NCBI RefSeq assembly: GCF_020360975.1
Contig: NW_025408667.1
Coordinates: forward strand, 6,882,001-6,946,000
DNA: 64,000 nucleotides
Reading direction: 5' to 3'
DNA from: Hirsutella rhossiliensis
Lineage: Eukaryota > Ascomycota > Sordariomycetes > Hypocreales > Ophiocordycipitaceae
Shown here: one piece after another, positions 14,959-24,674 of the stretch
Numbering within the stretch: the stretch's first letter is position 1
Layout: the number at the start of each line of letters is the position of its first letter
Position numbers and translations under genes: made by a program
The notes under the pieces: model-generated
What the model was told of the DNA's origin: nothing
Database searches by the model: none
What the model saw: only the letters and a program-made list of their open reading frames with translations

Positions 14959-17900
14959 GTAGGCCGGGACTAAGGCAGCCGTTAAAGATAGTATTAAGGC
15001 TCTTAAGAGAGGAGGAGCTAGTAAGGCAATAGCTATAGTAGTAGTAGTAGGGGCCGTAATAGTAAGGGCTATAATAGCTATAGGGGTAGTAGGTTAAGCC
15101 GTTTAGGTTAAGTACTAGCTATAAAGGAATAAGACTACTTATTATTATACTTTAGTAGCTTCTTTATTTAGTTCTTAGCTAGCTTCTTAAAAGATAGTTA
15201 AGTAACTATTACTAATAAGCTTTATTAATAAAGATATATCTTATAGCTACTAGCTAAAAAGAGCTTTTATTAGGAAGTATTAGTTAGCTTCCTTAAGGAT
15301 TTCTTCTTACTTAGCTAGCTATAAAGAAGCTAGTAGGTTCCTAGTAGAAAAGGCTCTTAGGTATACTATATAGGTCTTCTTAATACGGTTAGTTATATAG
15401 CCCCTTAAGGGAGCTATTAAGGTCTCGAGCTTTAAAAGCTACTACCTAGGAGTCTCTTCTTCTTAAAGAGAGATTAGCTTTATAGTACTAATAGATTCCG
15501 TTATCGCTATATATATAGTAGTTAGTAGCTTTATTTTATAAAGTTATTCCTTATAGTAACTCTTATAGTTACCTAAGGTAGTAGAAAAAGCTCTTTACTA
15601 TATAGAGGTTAGCTTAGAGAAGAGGGATACTCCTTCTATAAATTCTATTACCCTAAGATAAAGAGGGGGCTTAAGAGGGTCCTACTTATTAAAGAAGACT
15701 AAATTATAGATAGTTTTATTTATACGAGCCTATAGCTCCTTTACCTACTTATCTTAATCTTAGGGCTTTACTAGAATCGTCCTATAGACTATAGGGATAG
15801 TAAAGGAGTCGTTTTTTAATATTATTATAAAAGAAGGGGTAGAAAAGTTAGTTATAAATCGGCTTTTTTAGTAAGAGGGGTAAAAGGAAGCTATAAAGGA
15901 TATAAGAAAGGTACCTTTTATAGTAGCCGGAAGGTATAGGAATACTATTCCTCCTAAGCTTATAACTCTTATATAGATAAATATAAGAAGTATATAAAAA
16001 TATATAAAGGTAAAATTAAAAGTAAGGGGTTAGATAGGTAGGGTAGAGATATTTAATTCTTATAAAGGTAGTAATTATAGTAAGGGAGTAATTATTATAT
16101 TACCTTAATTATCCTTCTTTCCTTTATTTAACGCCCCTCTTTATACCCGCTTAGTATCTTAATTAATAAAGAAGATCTTACTTAAAGAAGCTATTAATAT
16201 CCTCTTAACTACTAAGCTTTTTAATGGTTTTTCCCCTCCTTTCTAGCCGTTACTAGTATATCCGTTTTATCTCTCGCTACCTTTATAAGAAGCTATCGCT
16301 ACTTTTACTTCCCCTCTTACCCCTACCCTCTTTTATATACCTCCTTTTAGCTCCTTTTTTCTTCTTTTATACTAGGTATTTTTTAGCTTCTTTAGTCCCT
16401 CTTACTAAGGGATATCTCTAAGAACTATAAAATTAAGCTATGCTTTGCAATAACTATACTAGACCTAGGACTATATAGGGCTAAACTATAGCCTTCCCTT
16501 ATATAGTACTAAATATAACTTTATATATATTAACTATAGCTTCCTAAGAATTAAGAGGAACTTAAGCTAAGGGACTATATATACTACTAGTAGCTATAAG
16601 AGGCTATTATCCTCTATAGCTACCTAAGCGACGCTTTTAATAACCGCGCCCTTTATTATAGCTAAGGCGCCCTTTATACGCTTAGGGCGAATCTTCTTTA
16701 CTAGTAAGTATAGTTTAAGGGCTTTTACTTTATTAATTATAGTATAATATTAATAACCCTTATTTATAAAAGTAAAGAGAAAGTAAGTTTAGTTAATAAT
16801 AATTAATATTAAAGTAGGTTCTTTTTTAATATACTTTACTAAGTCTTCCTTAGCTAGTATTAGCTTACTAAGCTCTAGGGCCCGCCTTTATACTAGAGCT
16901 AAGCTTTTCCCTCCGCTTTATATATAACGGAGGTTCCCTTATCTCCCTTATTATCGGATTTTAATAAAGCGTAGGTAACTTATATCTTTACTAGCCTCCT
17001 TACTAAGAGGTAAGGGTAAGACCTAACTATATATATACTTACGCTATAATATATATAGTAGCCCTCTTTATATTATTTATTAATTTCCTTATAAGGTACC
17101 TACTTAGCCGTCTTATTAAACTATACCGCTAGTAGAGCGGCCGGGGTCTTACTATTACCGCGCCCCCTAAAGCGTATAGCCGCTATCTAGACATCGCTAT
17201 CTATATCGACCGCTAACCTAAGAGCGGGCCCGGGTATAGATAGGTTAAGTAAGGAGGAACTATCTAGCCTATTAGTCCCGCTTAAAGCTAAGCACTTATA
17301 TAGCTTTTAAAAGTATAGCGTTTATTTATATCCTTAAGCTACCTTTATAAGGCGGGCTATATAGCCCTTATAGGTAGAGGGCATTATAATAGGGATAAGT
17401 AGCTCTTAAAGCGCTAGGGAGATTAAGTTCTATAGCTAGGTAAGCTTAGCGCTATCCTCTTAGGCGGTATTACCCGCCGCCTAGGTTAAGGTCTCTTTAA
17501 ATTCTAGTAAGAACTCCTTAAAGGATTGCCCCTTTTACTAAGTAAGGGTCTATAGCCTATCTTACGCCTTCTCCTATTCCTATACGTTATTAAAGGCATA
17601 AACTAAGTAGTTAAAGAATACTTAAGGGTCTTTTATCCCCCTAAGACCGCCTTACTCTTAAAAGCCCGCTACTTACTATATCTAGGGCTTTAGTAGCGTA
17701 TAGGGGAGCGAGAACTAAGCTATCTCCTTATAGCTATTAAGGCCTTATTTCTCGTTAATATAGTATTTTGCTATTAAGCGGTTAAGGAAGAAGTAAAAGG
17801 TCTTTAGCTTACTATCTTAGGTAGGCTAAGGTAGTAGCTTCCGTCTACTAAAGGCCGCCTCGCGCTTTAACCTCCTAGTAGTAGGGGGCCGATTTATCGG

Positions 17901-18300
17901 AGCTAGTATTAAGATAGTATTAAGGATCTAGTATAGGGTTACTTATTAGTTTAGGTCTTATAATATCTAGTAAAATAGCTTTATAAATTAAGCTTATTTA
18001 TCTTATTACTACTAGGCCTCTTCTTATAGGTATTACTAGTATAGCTCTTCCGCTTATTACTATAGCTATTAGTACTAAGCTTCTTCTTATAGTAGCTACT
18101 ACTACTACTACTACTACCCTAGCTAGTGCTACTAAGGTTCTAATATTAGGTCTAATATTAAGATAGCTTATACTATTACGGGGTAGGTAGAGGGTTATAC
18201 TATAGGTGCCTTCCGTTATATTATAATAATAAGCTATATAGGATCTTAATATACGCTACGCCTACCGCTATAAAATACGCGTTTATACGTACGGCCTGCC
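14959..18300 (-). mobile_element. RIP-mutated repeat block with a retroelement gag relic
   Basis: No copy of this block is seen elsewhere in the window. On the minus strand 17640-17460 reads as a Gag capsid-like segment, including VFFNYLVYAFNNV and later KGQSFKEFLLEFKETL. All seven or so stops inside it are TAA or TAG at plausible former Gln codons. This matches retrotransposon Gag proteins of fungal gypsy-like elements. No RT could be recognised between 15 and 17 kb, so the element class is not settled. A run of CTA/TAC triplets sits near 18098-18118. From about 18.3 kb rightward CpA and TpG reappear and the sequence becomes unique. Confidence 0.6.
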
Positions 18301-18644
18301 CTGCCCCGTAACGCTGTCGGCGAAGGTCTAGGCTAATGCCTAGACCTATACTAAGGGTAAATACCCTTATAATATATATATAAAGTACGGGGGGAATAGG
18401 TTTCCCTACTTATCCGGCAGCTTATAGTTATCCGGATCCGTTAAGTAACTTCCTTAGCGTCCCTTAGGTTAACTACCGCATTCGGTGCCTCCGGATACGG
18501 CGATAGCATCGTCTCCGCTTATAGGGATAAGGGGCGCGCCTATTAATGCGTGTAGGCGTGAGCCTAACCTTAAATAGCTATACATTAGTCTATGGCCTAC
18601 TAGGACCCTTATTAGGTCTTTAAGACCCTCGTTAGGTCGTGATA

Positions 18645-18752
18645 TATATCCCCCACACCTACCGTGCGTCCTTTAGTAGAGTAAAATTCGCATTATTAAT
18701 ACAACCACTTTTCGTAGTATTATAAGTGCGCACGGTAGGCGCGGGGGATATA
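18645..18752. repeat. 108-bp inverted-repeat (MITE-like) element
   Basis: A 24-bp left arm (18645-18668, core CCTACCGTGCG) and a 24-bp right arm (18729-18752) are reverse complements with only two mismatches. Both mismatches are A in the left arm where the right arm implies G, so they too may be RIP changes. The 60-bp centre has no coding content. This could be a miniature inverted-repeat transposable element at the edge of the RIP block. No clear target-site duplication was identified. Confidence 0.6.
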
Positions 18753-19415
18753 CGTATATAAATCTACGGTATCGGCGCTGCGCCTTAACTAGCTATACTA
18801 AACTACCCCACTGATTTTTATGCTCCCTATTTATGCCTGTATGCTCCCTAGTTAGGACCGACATTAATAGGAAAGAACAGATATAAGGACGTTTTGGTTA
18901 TTCTTTATTCTTTATATACGAGAACTACTAAATAAAACGAACGAGTTATTTATTTTGTAAAAAATGAGAAATCGGAATGGACTTGCAAATAGAGTCTAAG
19001 TCAGTTTCCTATATACCCCTTTCGTTATGTTCTGCGTCCCTGATATGTCCAGGTCCCCCCCCCTTCGACAAATAGCCAGATTAGCCAATATTCATATAAT
19101 ATGTTTTCTATTATTAACACTGGATCCTCCTGACTCCTAAGATCTAGTGTCTCGATGGTCTGTTTTCACTATATTTACTGTCTCGAGTCCAGTTCCCGAC
19201 GCGCCGCCTGCAATGGCAATATGCAACCTTGCGCCCTCCAGTCAAGCTCGCCCGGTTGACTGGTGCGCCATTTGAGGCCAGCGAAATTCCTTTGTTATCG
19301 CCTCCTCTATACCCTCGCGTTTAAAAACCGACCTGCCTGATTTAATCCCGTACAGCCTGGCGCTATTTGTATGATCAGCTTTTGTTGATATTACGGCATG
19401 ACTGTTTGATAATAC
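18753..19415. other. Transition from RIP block to unique sequence
   Basis: Base composition returns to normal here and CpA/TpG become common again. No gene is seen. The part next to 19415 may hold the original last codons of the acyl-CoA-dehydrogenase-like gene: a minus-strand stretch at about 19377-19330 reads IIQIAPGCTGLNQAGR, which resembles the C-terminal segment of that enzyme family. Confidence 0.6.
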
Positions 19416-20585
19416 TCACTCACGAAGCAGCCGGGAACTATGAATGTTTCCCGAGCAGCCAATTTCTCCCACAAGTTCAACTGCATCCAGAGTGCATTTT
19501 GCCAGACTTGCCGTGGAATGTGAAAAGGCGCCCGTGCAATCCTGCGGACAGCTAGGGCCGTTCGTGTCCACTTCCTTGGCAGTCGAGTGAGTGTAGGCTC
19601 TCGAAGTCTGTAGTTTTGTGTATATGCCGGCTACTAGACCTTCGACAAACTCGCTTCGCGCCGTTGGCATGTTAAAGGGGTTGCGTGTGTGCATCAAAGG
19701 TAAAGCCATATCCAGGACAGCCTGCATGATGCCCAGAGGTCCTGAACTCAGCACGAGGCGCCCTAGGGTTATTCCTTTGACTAGGATTTCCAGTCCTCGG
19801 TTTACCCTGCCGAGGACGTTCTCGCACGGCACGAAAACCGAAGAAAACAAGGCGCTTGTACTACTTCCCGTACTATGTTCCCTTCTCAGGCAGCTGAATC
19901 CTCTCGAGTCAGTCTCCACAAGAAATGCCGTAATGCCACCGGATATTCCACATGGGCCGGTTTTTGCGTATACTACAATCGTATCAGCATCTCGGCCATT
20001 TGTCACCCAGGCTTTGGAGCCGTCCAGTAAATATCCACCATCCACTGCACGGGCTCTTGTCCGCATATTGACGAGATCATCAGCGGCCTGCGGCTCGGAT
20101 ACAGCCAGCGCGCCGATGCTGGTGCCTGAAATTAGACGAGGTAAATACTTCTCCTTTTGCTTTTGAGATCCATTGAGTTGAATATGGTTCACGCAGAACT
20201 GGGAATGCGCCGCGAAGCACAGCCCAATAGATGCCGATGCTCGTGAGATCTCTTCCATGGCAATGCAGTGGCCTTGATAGCCCATGCCTAGTCCGCCAAG
20301 CTCCTTGTCTGCAGCAACTCCCAAGAGACCTGATCGACCTAGCTTGTTCCACAGCTGTCTTCGAAATGTATAAGTCTTTTCGATTGTGGCGGTATTGTTG
20401 TCGGTGATTTCTCGACAAACAAAATCGCGGACTTGATTTCGCAATTTATCAAGCTGATGGTCGTCCGGTTTCTCAGCTTGCTGAGACCGTAGGGTCGAAT
20501 GATGTCTCCATAGGGCATAGAAAAACTTCGCAGGACGGCTTCTGTTCGTCTGTCGTCTAAAAGTAACGATACCAAGAACGACCAT
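19416..20585 (-). CDS. Acyl-CoA-dehydrogenase-like flavoprotein (389 aa)
   Basis: Single-exon gene of the acyl-CoA dehydrogenase superfamily, closest by eye to isovaleryl-CoA dehydrogenase (IVD). The N-terminal helical domain spans about residues 42-155; the FAD-contacting beta motifs are ALAVSEPQAADD (159-170) and LDGSKAWVTNGRDAD (187-201); the C-terminal helical domain starts near 260 with LVLSSGPLGIMQAVLD and IYTKLQTSRAY. The family oxidises the alpha-beta bond of acyl thioesters. Members acting on prolyl-carrier proteins (PigA/RedW, AnaB) are also IVD-like, and the adjacent A-T-R gene makes a carrier-bound substrate plausible. Oddities: residue 275 is Gly (GGG) where IVD has its catalytic Glu in LERLVL. 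The frame also ends at TGA just before the expected C-terminal motif, which reappears downstream. The Arg-rich N-terminus could be a mitochondrial signal or an extension. It may be a new activity or a decaying gene. Confidence 0.8.
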   Translation of the reverse strand: MVVLGIVTFRRQTNRSRPAKFFYALWRHHSTLRSQQAEKPDDHQLDKLRNQVRDFVCREITDNNTATIEKTYTFRRQLWNKLGRSGLLGVAADKELGGLGMGYQGHCIAMEEISRASASIGLCFAAHSQFCVNHIQLNGSQKQKEKYLPRLISGTSIGALAVSEPQAADDLVNMRTRARAVDGGYLLDGSKAWVTNGRDADTIVVYAKTGPCGISGGITAFLVETDSRGFSCLRREHSTGSSTSALFSSVFVPCENVLGRVNRGLEILVKGITLGRLVLSSGPLGIMQAVLDMALPLMHTRNPFNMPTARSEFVEGLVAGIYTKLQTSRAYTHSTAKEVDTNGPSCPQDCTGAFSHSTASLAKCTLDAVELVGEIGCSGNIHSSRLLRE

Positions 20586-21442
20586 CGTATTCAGTATCAG
20601 GACAATTTTGGGCTTCCCAGCCTTTCTTAGAAATCCTGTTGAGTTAATGCTAAGATATAAAAGAGGGTAGGCAAGGCCCTACTGACGCTGGACAAGTCAT
20701 ACACAGTTGAGTCGGGCTGGGGGCCTGTATATACTCCATGTCCTTCTTATACTAGTAAGGGACGTAATAAGCTGGCCTCGTTGCCTAAATCCGACCCGCA
20801 GGTCTCATTATAGCCCAGACGTGCACGCACCCATGCTAGAAAACTCCCCTTCTACACAAGAGCTGTACAGGAGGCGGTGAGATGCTCCACGCATGCACCA
20901 CTGCACCATATACATGGCTCAGCGGGAGATTGACTTGGTGGCTGGCGGGCCTATCGTTTTAGTGAACCCTAAGCCAGGAGTTGTACTCCGTAGAGTTGAT
21001 GGTAACCAACGGACCGGTAGAATCGTACGTCAGGCCGCGTGCATTGTCCGTGCAGCACCTGGCTGCATCTGACAGCTATTAACTCCCCCCCTTATGTAGA
21101 GAGGAAAGACAGACATCCCAGCAAACAGTACTTATCGGTAAGGCCCTTGCCAATGACTGATCGATTGACGCCTGCCTTGCTGATATTGCTTGGTTGCGTT
21201 ATCAGTAGACGCCAGTGCATGATGCAACCGCGCATGTCACGGGTTGCGTCAATCTACTTAATTTGGCTGTTTAGTTGAGTTGATTAAGTGGGTTGCCACC
21301 CTAGATCTAATGATGCCTCTTCCTGCGGTTAAATGTTGGGACTGTGTAAAAGCGGTTTATTGAGATTAAGTTGAGACCCAAAAATTGAAAAATTGAAAAA
21401 ATTCACCGGGTCAAAAACTCTCAATCCCGCGGCCCTTGACCC
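20586..21442. promoter_or_regulatory. ACAD upstream / NRPS-like downstream spacer
   Basis: This 857-bp spacer lies between two head-to-tail minus-strand genes. No gene is supported in it. It contains GTTGAGTTGA at 21274-21283 inside an 18-bp stretch (21274-21291). That stretch matches the reverse complement of 28452-28469, beyond the other end of the locus, with one mismatch. An AT-rich ATATAAAAG stretch near 20654-20662 lies about 70 bp upstream of the ACAD start and may act as core promoter. Confidence 0.45.
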
Positions 21443-24400
21443 TCAATCTCGCAAGAGCAACCATCTGAGGTAGACTTTTAAATCATCCCCGTTAATAGCC
21501 GATGTCCTGAGCGATTTATAGCCAGCTGTTTTCTTCAGCGCGGCAACAGTGTTATCGGTTTTAAACCTTGCCATGCCTTCATAAGCTTCCCATACTGTCA
21601 GCTCTCCAACTACCTTCTCCTGAAGTGCAGGTAACAGCGGCTTCATGCGAAGGTCCGAGCCTCCCATAGCGGCGCCCTGTAACTTTTCAACCCAGTCGCG
21701 ATACTGTAACTCAGTCATTTCGATCTTGCAGATCTGTCCGGCGAGGCAGAATAGGTCGTTTGTATCAATACTCGATTTGGCGTCCGGCGTAACATGGTAT
21801 GCCCGCCCAAGGTTCTCGTTTGACATCGAAATAAGTCTCATCACCGAGGCGACGTAATCAACCGGAACCAGCTCCTCGCGCTGGTCTGGCATGGACGGGT
21901 AAGTTCCCAGTGTTATACAATCTGTCAACAGTCGACTGACAAAGTCCTCGGGGTTGCCGACACCATCGTCACTATTGCACAACACCGTACCGAGGCGGTA
22001 GATTGCAGCAGGGAACCCACGTCGCATCAGGTGCGATATTATCTCGTCAGTAACCCACTGACTCTGTGAGTATCCGATATCATACGGAAGCGTGGTCTCA
22101 ACGTATGGCGTCAGGGGGTCGTCTTCACCAAGCTCTTTTACTTCATCACGAACGAGGCCGGTCGGGCCAAAAGCCGCTATGGTCGATGCATAGTGGACCG
22201 ACTTCGGCTTCCCAGTTGCAGCCAGGCGAAGGACATGTAGAGTGCCTTGGACGTTGGTAGAGAAATTGGCAGTGTACGGCTCATTGAAATTAACCTGCGC
22301 CCCAAGGTGATAGATAATGCTTGCCCAGCCAGATAGCTCATGGTAGTCTGACTCGCTCAGACCCATTCTGGCCTCGGAGAGGTCTCCAGGGATAACGTCA
22401 ATTTTTGACTCGAGGTCTTTAGAGAGATTCCTGAGTCGGTATTTCGCCAGATTTCTGAAGACTTTCTCAAAGGCGGATTGGCGGGATTCTGCACGAACGA
22501 GGCATCGGACAGACCGGACCGTAGGAAGTCGAAGTAGCTCAATAAGCAAATATGCGCCCAAGAATCCCGTTGCACCGGTCACGAATACATTCCCTTCTTC
22601 GGCACACATCCAATCAACAGGTGGTCCCGTGGGAGTGGGAATATCCTGCCAAAGGGTAGCGGCGTCGGCACGTAATGCATCCTTTAGTTTTTCAAGATGA
22701 CTGGCGGAAGTTCCATCCTTTTGCCCCTTGATGAATTCCGCGAGGCTTTTGAAGTCGGAATGCTCGTATATTATCTGAGCCGTGAGCAGTATACCAAGCA
22801 CCTCGCGCACACCAGTGATCAGAGAAATCACGTCCAGAGATGTTGCGCCAGCAGCGAAGAAGTCGGCCTCGGGTCGGATGTGCTTCTCTGGGATAGCTAT
22901 AAGGATTCGGCTCCATAGTGCCTTTAACTCATTCTCCGGCCAGTTCAATGCATCCGAGTCCTTGGCTTCATTCAAAGCATCCCGATCCTGGCGCTGTTGT
23001 AGCATATCCGATAGAATTTTGCTGACTTGCTCTCGATCAACCTTGCCTTGCGGAGTCATCGGCATCTTCTCAAACGCTACCAACTGCGGAACCATATAAG
23101 TCGGAAGACGAACCTTTGCCTTTGCAAAAAGAGCATCGTTGCTCGTAGTTGGTGTTATATAGGTGACGCAAGCCACAAGAAGCGTTGTGTTGAAACCCGG
23201 CGTGTCCACCCTCAGCGCGGCAGCACTGCTAACCAGCCCTGTAAGAAGAAGTTCGGTTTCCACGACATCCAACGGGACACGATAGCCCCTGATTTTAACC
23301 TCGCGGTCTTTGCGGCCGAGCCAGACCACGTTGCCCTCGTTGTCCGTGTACACGACGTCTCCGGTGCGATAAAGACGGTCTGCCTCCCCATTGGATCCAA
23401 GGCCCGGAATGGTGACCAAGGCTTGGGTTGTCTGTTCCGGATTATGGAGATAGCCGCGGAAGAGTCCTGCTCCCCCGAGATAAAGCTCGCCTGAGTTTTG
23501 TCCGGTAACTGGACGTAACGAGCCGTCCAAGACGTAAGCGACCGTCTGCTCGAGCGGCTTCCCAATGGGTAAGTAACCCCTTGCAATATCCTCTGATGTT
23601 AGAAGATGCCCGAGGGCAAGAATACTGCATTCCGAAGGTCCGTATCCGTTTATCAGTCGTCTTGGCGGACCATTTTCCAGCACAACGCTACACGCAGCCA
23701 TGCTAGGAGACTCTCCACCCACGATCAACGTCTTGAGTTCCGAAAATGCGGTAGGACATGCTAGCGCAACGATATGAAACAAGGCTGCTGTCATAAACAT
23801 ATACGTAACGCGCTTCTCCTTCAGTGAATGCACGAACACCTCTGGACTGAACAGCTCCTGTCGATCCAAGACCACGATGGTAGCGCCATTGAGGAGGGCA
23901 ACCCAAATGTCGATGAGGGAGACGTCGAAACAGGTGTTATTCAGGTGGGCGAACCGATCTTCACCAGAGTCAGGTTTGCACAGCTGGTCGCGGGCGATTC
24001 TAAGCACGCCACGAGCTGGAACTTGGACAGCCTTGGGTAAACCGGTCGAGCCAGATGTGAAGAGTATGTGGGAACGGAAATCGGGTTGAACGCTGCGTGG
24101 AACGTTTGGGACGCTATAGTCGGGCCCAACCGTTTTCTGACTGGTGACGACTGACACACTGTTGACAGACAGTTGACGGTTTTGGCAAGTCTCGTCAACA
24201 ACTAGAAATTTGACTTCGGCCAAATTCAGCTGAACTTGAAGATCTCTGTCAGGGCGGCACAAGTCCAAAGGAAGACACGTTCCACCAGCGTACACAATCG
24301 CAACTTGAGCAATTATGTGGCACGCCCCAAAAGCGGTAAGGATGCCGACAGGGTCTTCATAAACAAGACCGTGCTTGATTAGCTTCGAAGCTAGAACCTT

Positions 24401-24538
24401 GGCCCTAAGATCCAGTTCGCCATAGGATATCGAGGTCTTTTCGTCAATGATGATGGCAGCTTTGTCTCCCAATCGACGTGCATTGAGAGCAAAGAGACGC
24501 CCGATGTCAGAGGCACAAGTTTCAGTAACAGAGCTCAT
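21443..24538 (-). CDS. NRPS-like A-T-R enzyme (adenylation-carrier-reductase), 1031 aa
   Basis: Intronless and of normal length for a stand-alone A-T-R protein. The adenylation domain covers about residues 15-510: A3 ILFTSGSTGLPKA (158-170), A4 with Asp205, A5 NGYGPSE (297-303), A7 LYRTGD (389-394), A8 GRKDREVKIRGYR (408-420) and A10 Lys499. Asp205 aligns with GrsA Asp235, which holds an alpha-amino group, so an amino acid is the likely substrate; the hand-extracted ten-residue code is DVIFIGGILK. The carrier domain has FFAAGATSLD with phosphopantetheine Ser567. The thioester-reductase domain starts at VFVTGATGFLG (651-661, NADPH loop). It keeps Tyr823 but has Gln827 (CAG) instead of the Lys of the Y-x-x-x-K pair. 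The role would be to activate, tether and release an amino acid by reduction, or, if reduction is lost, to hand it to partner enzymes. It is divergent from the alpha-oxoamine synthase gene. Confidence 0.93.
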   Translation of the reverse strand: MSSVTETCASDIGRLFALNARRLGDKAAIIIDEKTSISYGELDLRAKVLASKLIKHGLVYEDPVGILTAFGACHIIAQVAIVYAGGTCLPLDLCRPDRDLQVQLNLAEVKFLVVDETCQNRQLSVNSVSVVTSQKTVGPDYSVPNVPRSVQPDFRSHILFTSGSTGLPKAVQVPARGVLRIARDQLCKPDSGEDRFAHLNNTCFDVSLIDIWVALLNGATIVVLDRQELFSPEVFVHSLKEKRVTYMFMTAALFHIVALACPTAFSELKTLIVGGESPSMAACSVVLENGPPRRLINGYGPSECSILALGHLLTSEDIARGYLPIGKPLEQTVAYVLDGSLRPVTGQNSGELYLGGAGLFRGYLHNPEQTTQALVTIPGLGSNGEADRLYRTGDVVYTDNEGNVVWLGRKDREVKIRGYRVPLDVVETELLLTGLVSSAAALRVDTPGFNTTLLVACVTYITPTTSNDALFAKAKVRLPTYMVPQLVAFEKMPMTPQGKVDREQVSKILSDMLQQRQDRDALNEAKDSDALNWPENELKALWSRILIAIPEKHIRPEADFFAAGATSLDVISLITGVREVLGILLTAQIIYEHSDFKSLAEFIKGQKDGTSASHLEKLKDALRADAATLWQDIPTPTGPPVDWMCAEEGNVFVTGATGFLGAYLLIELLRLPTVRSVRCLVRAESRQSAFEKVFRNLAKYRLRNLSKDLESKIDVIPGDLSEARMGLSESDYHELSGWASIIYHLGAQVNFNEPYTANFSTNVQGTLHVLRLAATGKPKSVHYASTIAAFGPTGLVRDEVKELGEDDPLTPYVETTLPYDIGYSQSQWVTDEIISHLMRRGFPAAIYRLGTVLCNSDDGVGNPEDFVSRLLTDCITLGTYPSMPDQREELVPVDYVASVMRLISMSNENLGRAYHVTPDAKSSIDTNDLFCLAGQICKIEMTELQYRDWVEKLQGAAMGGSDLRMKPLLPALQEKVVGELTVWEAYEGMARFKTDNTVAALKKTAGYKSLRTSAINGDDLKVYLRWLLLRD

Positions 24539-24631
24539 GTTAATTTAGAAAACGTGGAAAGTTTAGAGTAATTTTGCTTGAGTAGTGCAAGATGCTGTGC
24601 GACAGAGTTCGGCTAGTACTTGAAACTGGGG

Positions 24632-24674
24632 TTATATACCTCATTATGGAGGTGCGATGCCCGTCGGAAACCGA
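24632..24674 (-). promoter_or_regulatory. NRPS-like core promoter: TATA box and TCG-N5-CGA site
   Basis: Upstream of the NRPS-like start (24538) the minus strand carries TATATAAC (24632-24639, about 95 bp upstream). A perfect palindrome TCGGAAACCGA lies at 24664-24674, about 126 bp upstream. The palindrome fits both CGG-N3-CCG and the AflR consensus TCG-N5-CGA, which are half-site arrangements bound by fungal Zn2Cys6 regulators. No such regulator gene is in this window, so the site is only a candidate. Confidence 0.4.

Larger units (their letters stand above)
1..18400. other. RIP-mutated AT-rich block without genes
   Basis: No reading frame of 60 or more codons exists here on either strand, against dense frames in the rest of the window. 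CpA and TpG are almost missing (only scattered examples in the first 3 kb), TpA is in great excess and CpG is still common. That is the footprint of fungal repeat-induced point mutation acting on CpA. Where relic proteins can be read, the interrupting stops are TAA or TAG at places expected to be Gln, which is the CAA/CAG to TAA/TAG change made by RIP. GC content is uneven: the gypsy copies are most AT-rich, the LINE and the 16.5-18.3 kb part less so. The block probably behaves as heterochromatin, which is inference. Confidence 0.93.

Noticed and set aside
1..18400. Possible centromere or rDNA
   Set aside because: Decayed RT, RNase H and gag segments explain the block as RIP-mutated retroelements; no rRNA sequence or centromeric feature could be recognised.
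23212..23586. Extra frames inside the NRPS-like gene that could suggest frameshifts
   Set aside because: The 1031-codon main frame is continuous through all A, T and R motifs, so these are shadows.
22692..24538. Identification of the A-domain substrate as proline
   Set aside because: The extracted code DVIFIGGILK shares only part of the bacterial proline code (DVQLIAHVVK, from memory); the substrate is left open.
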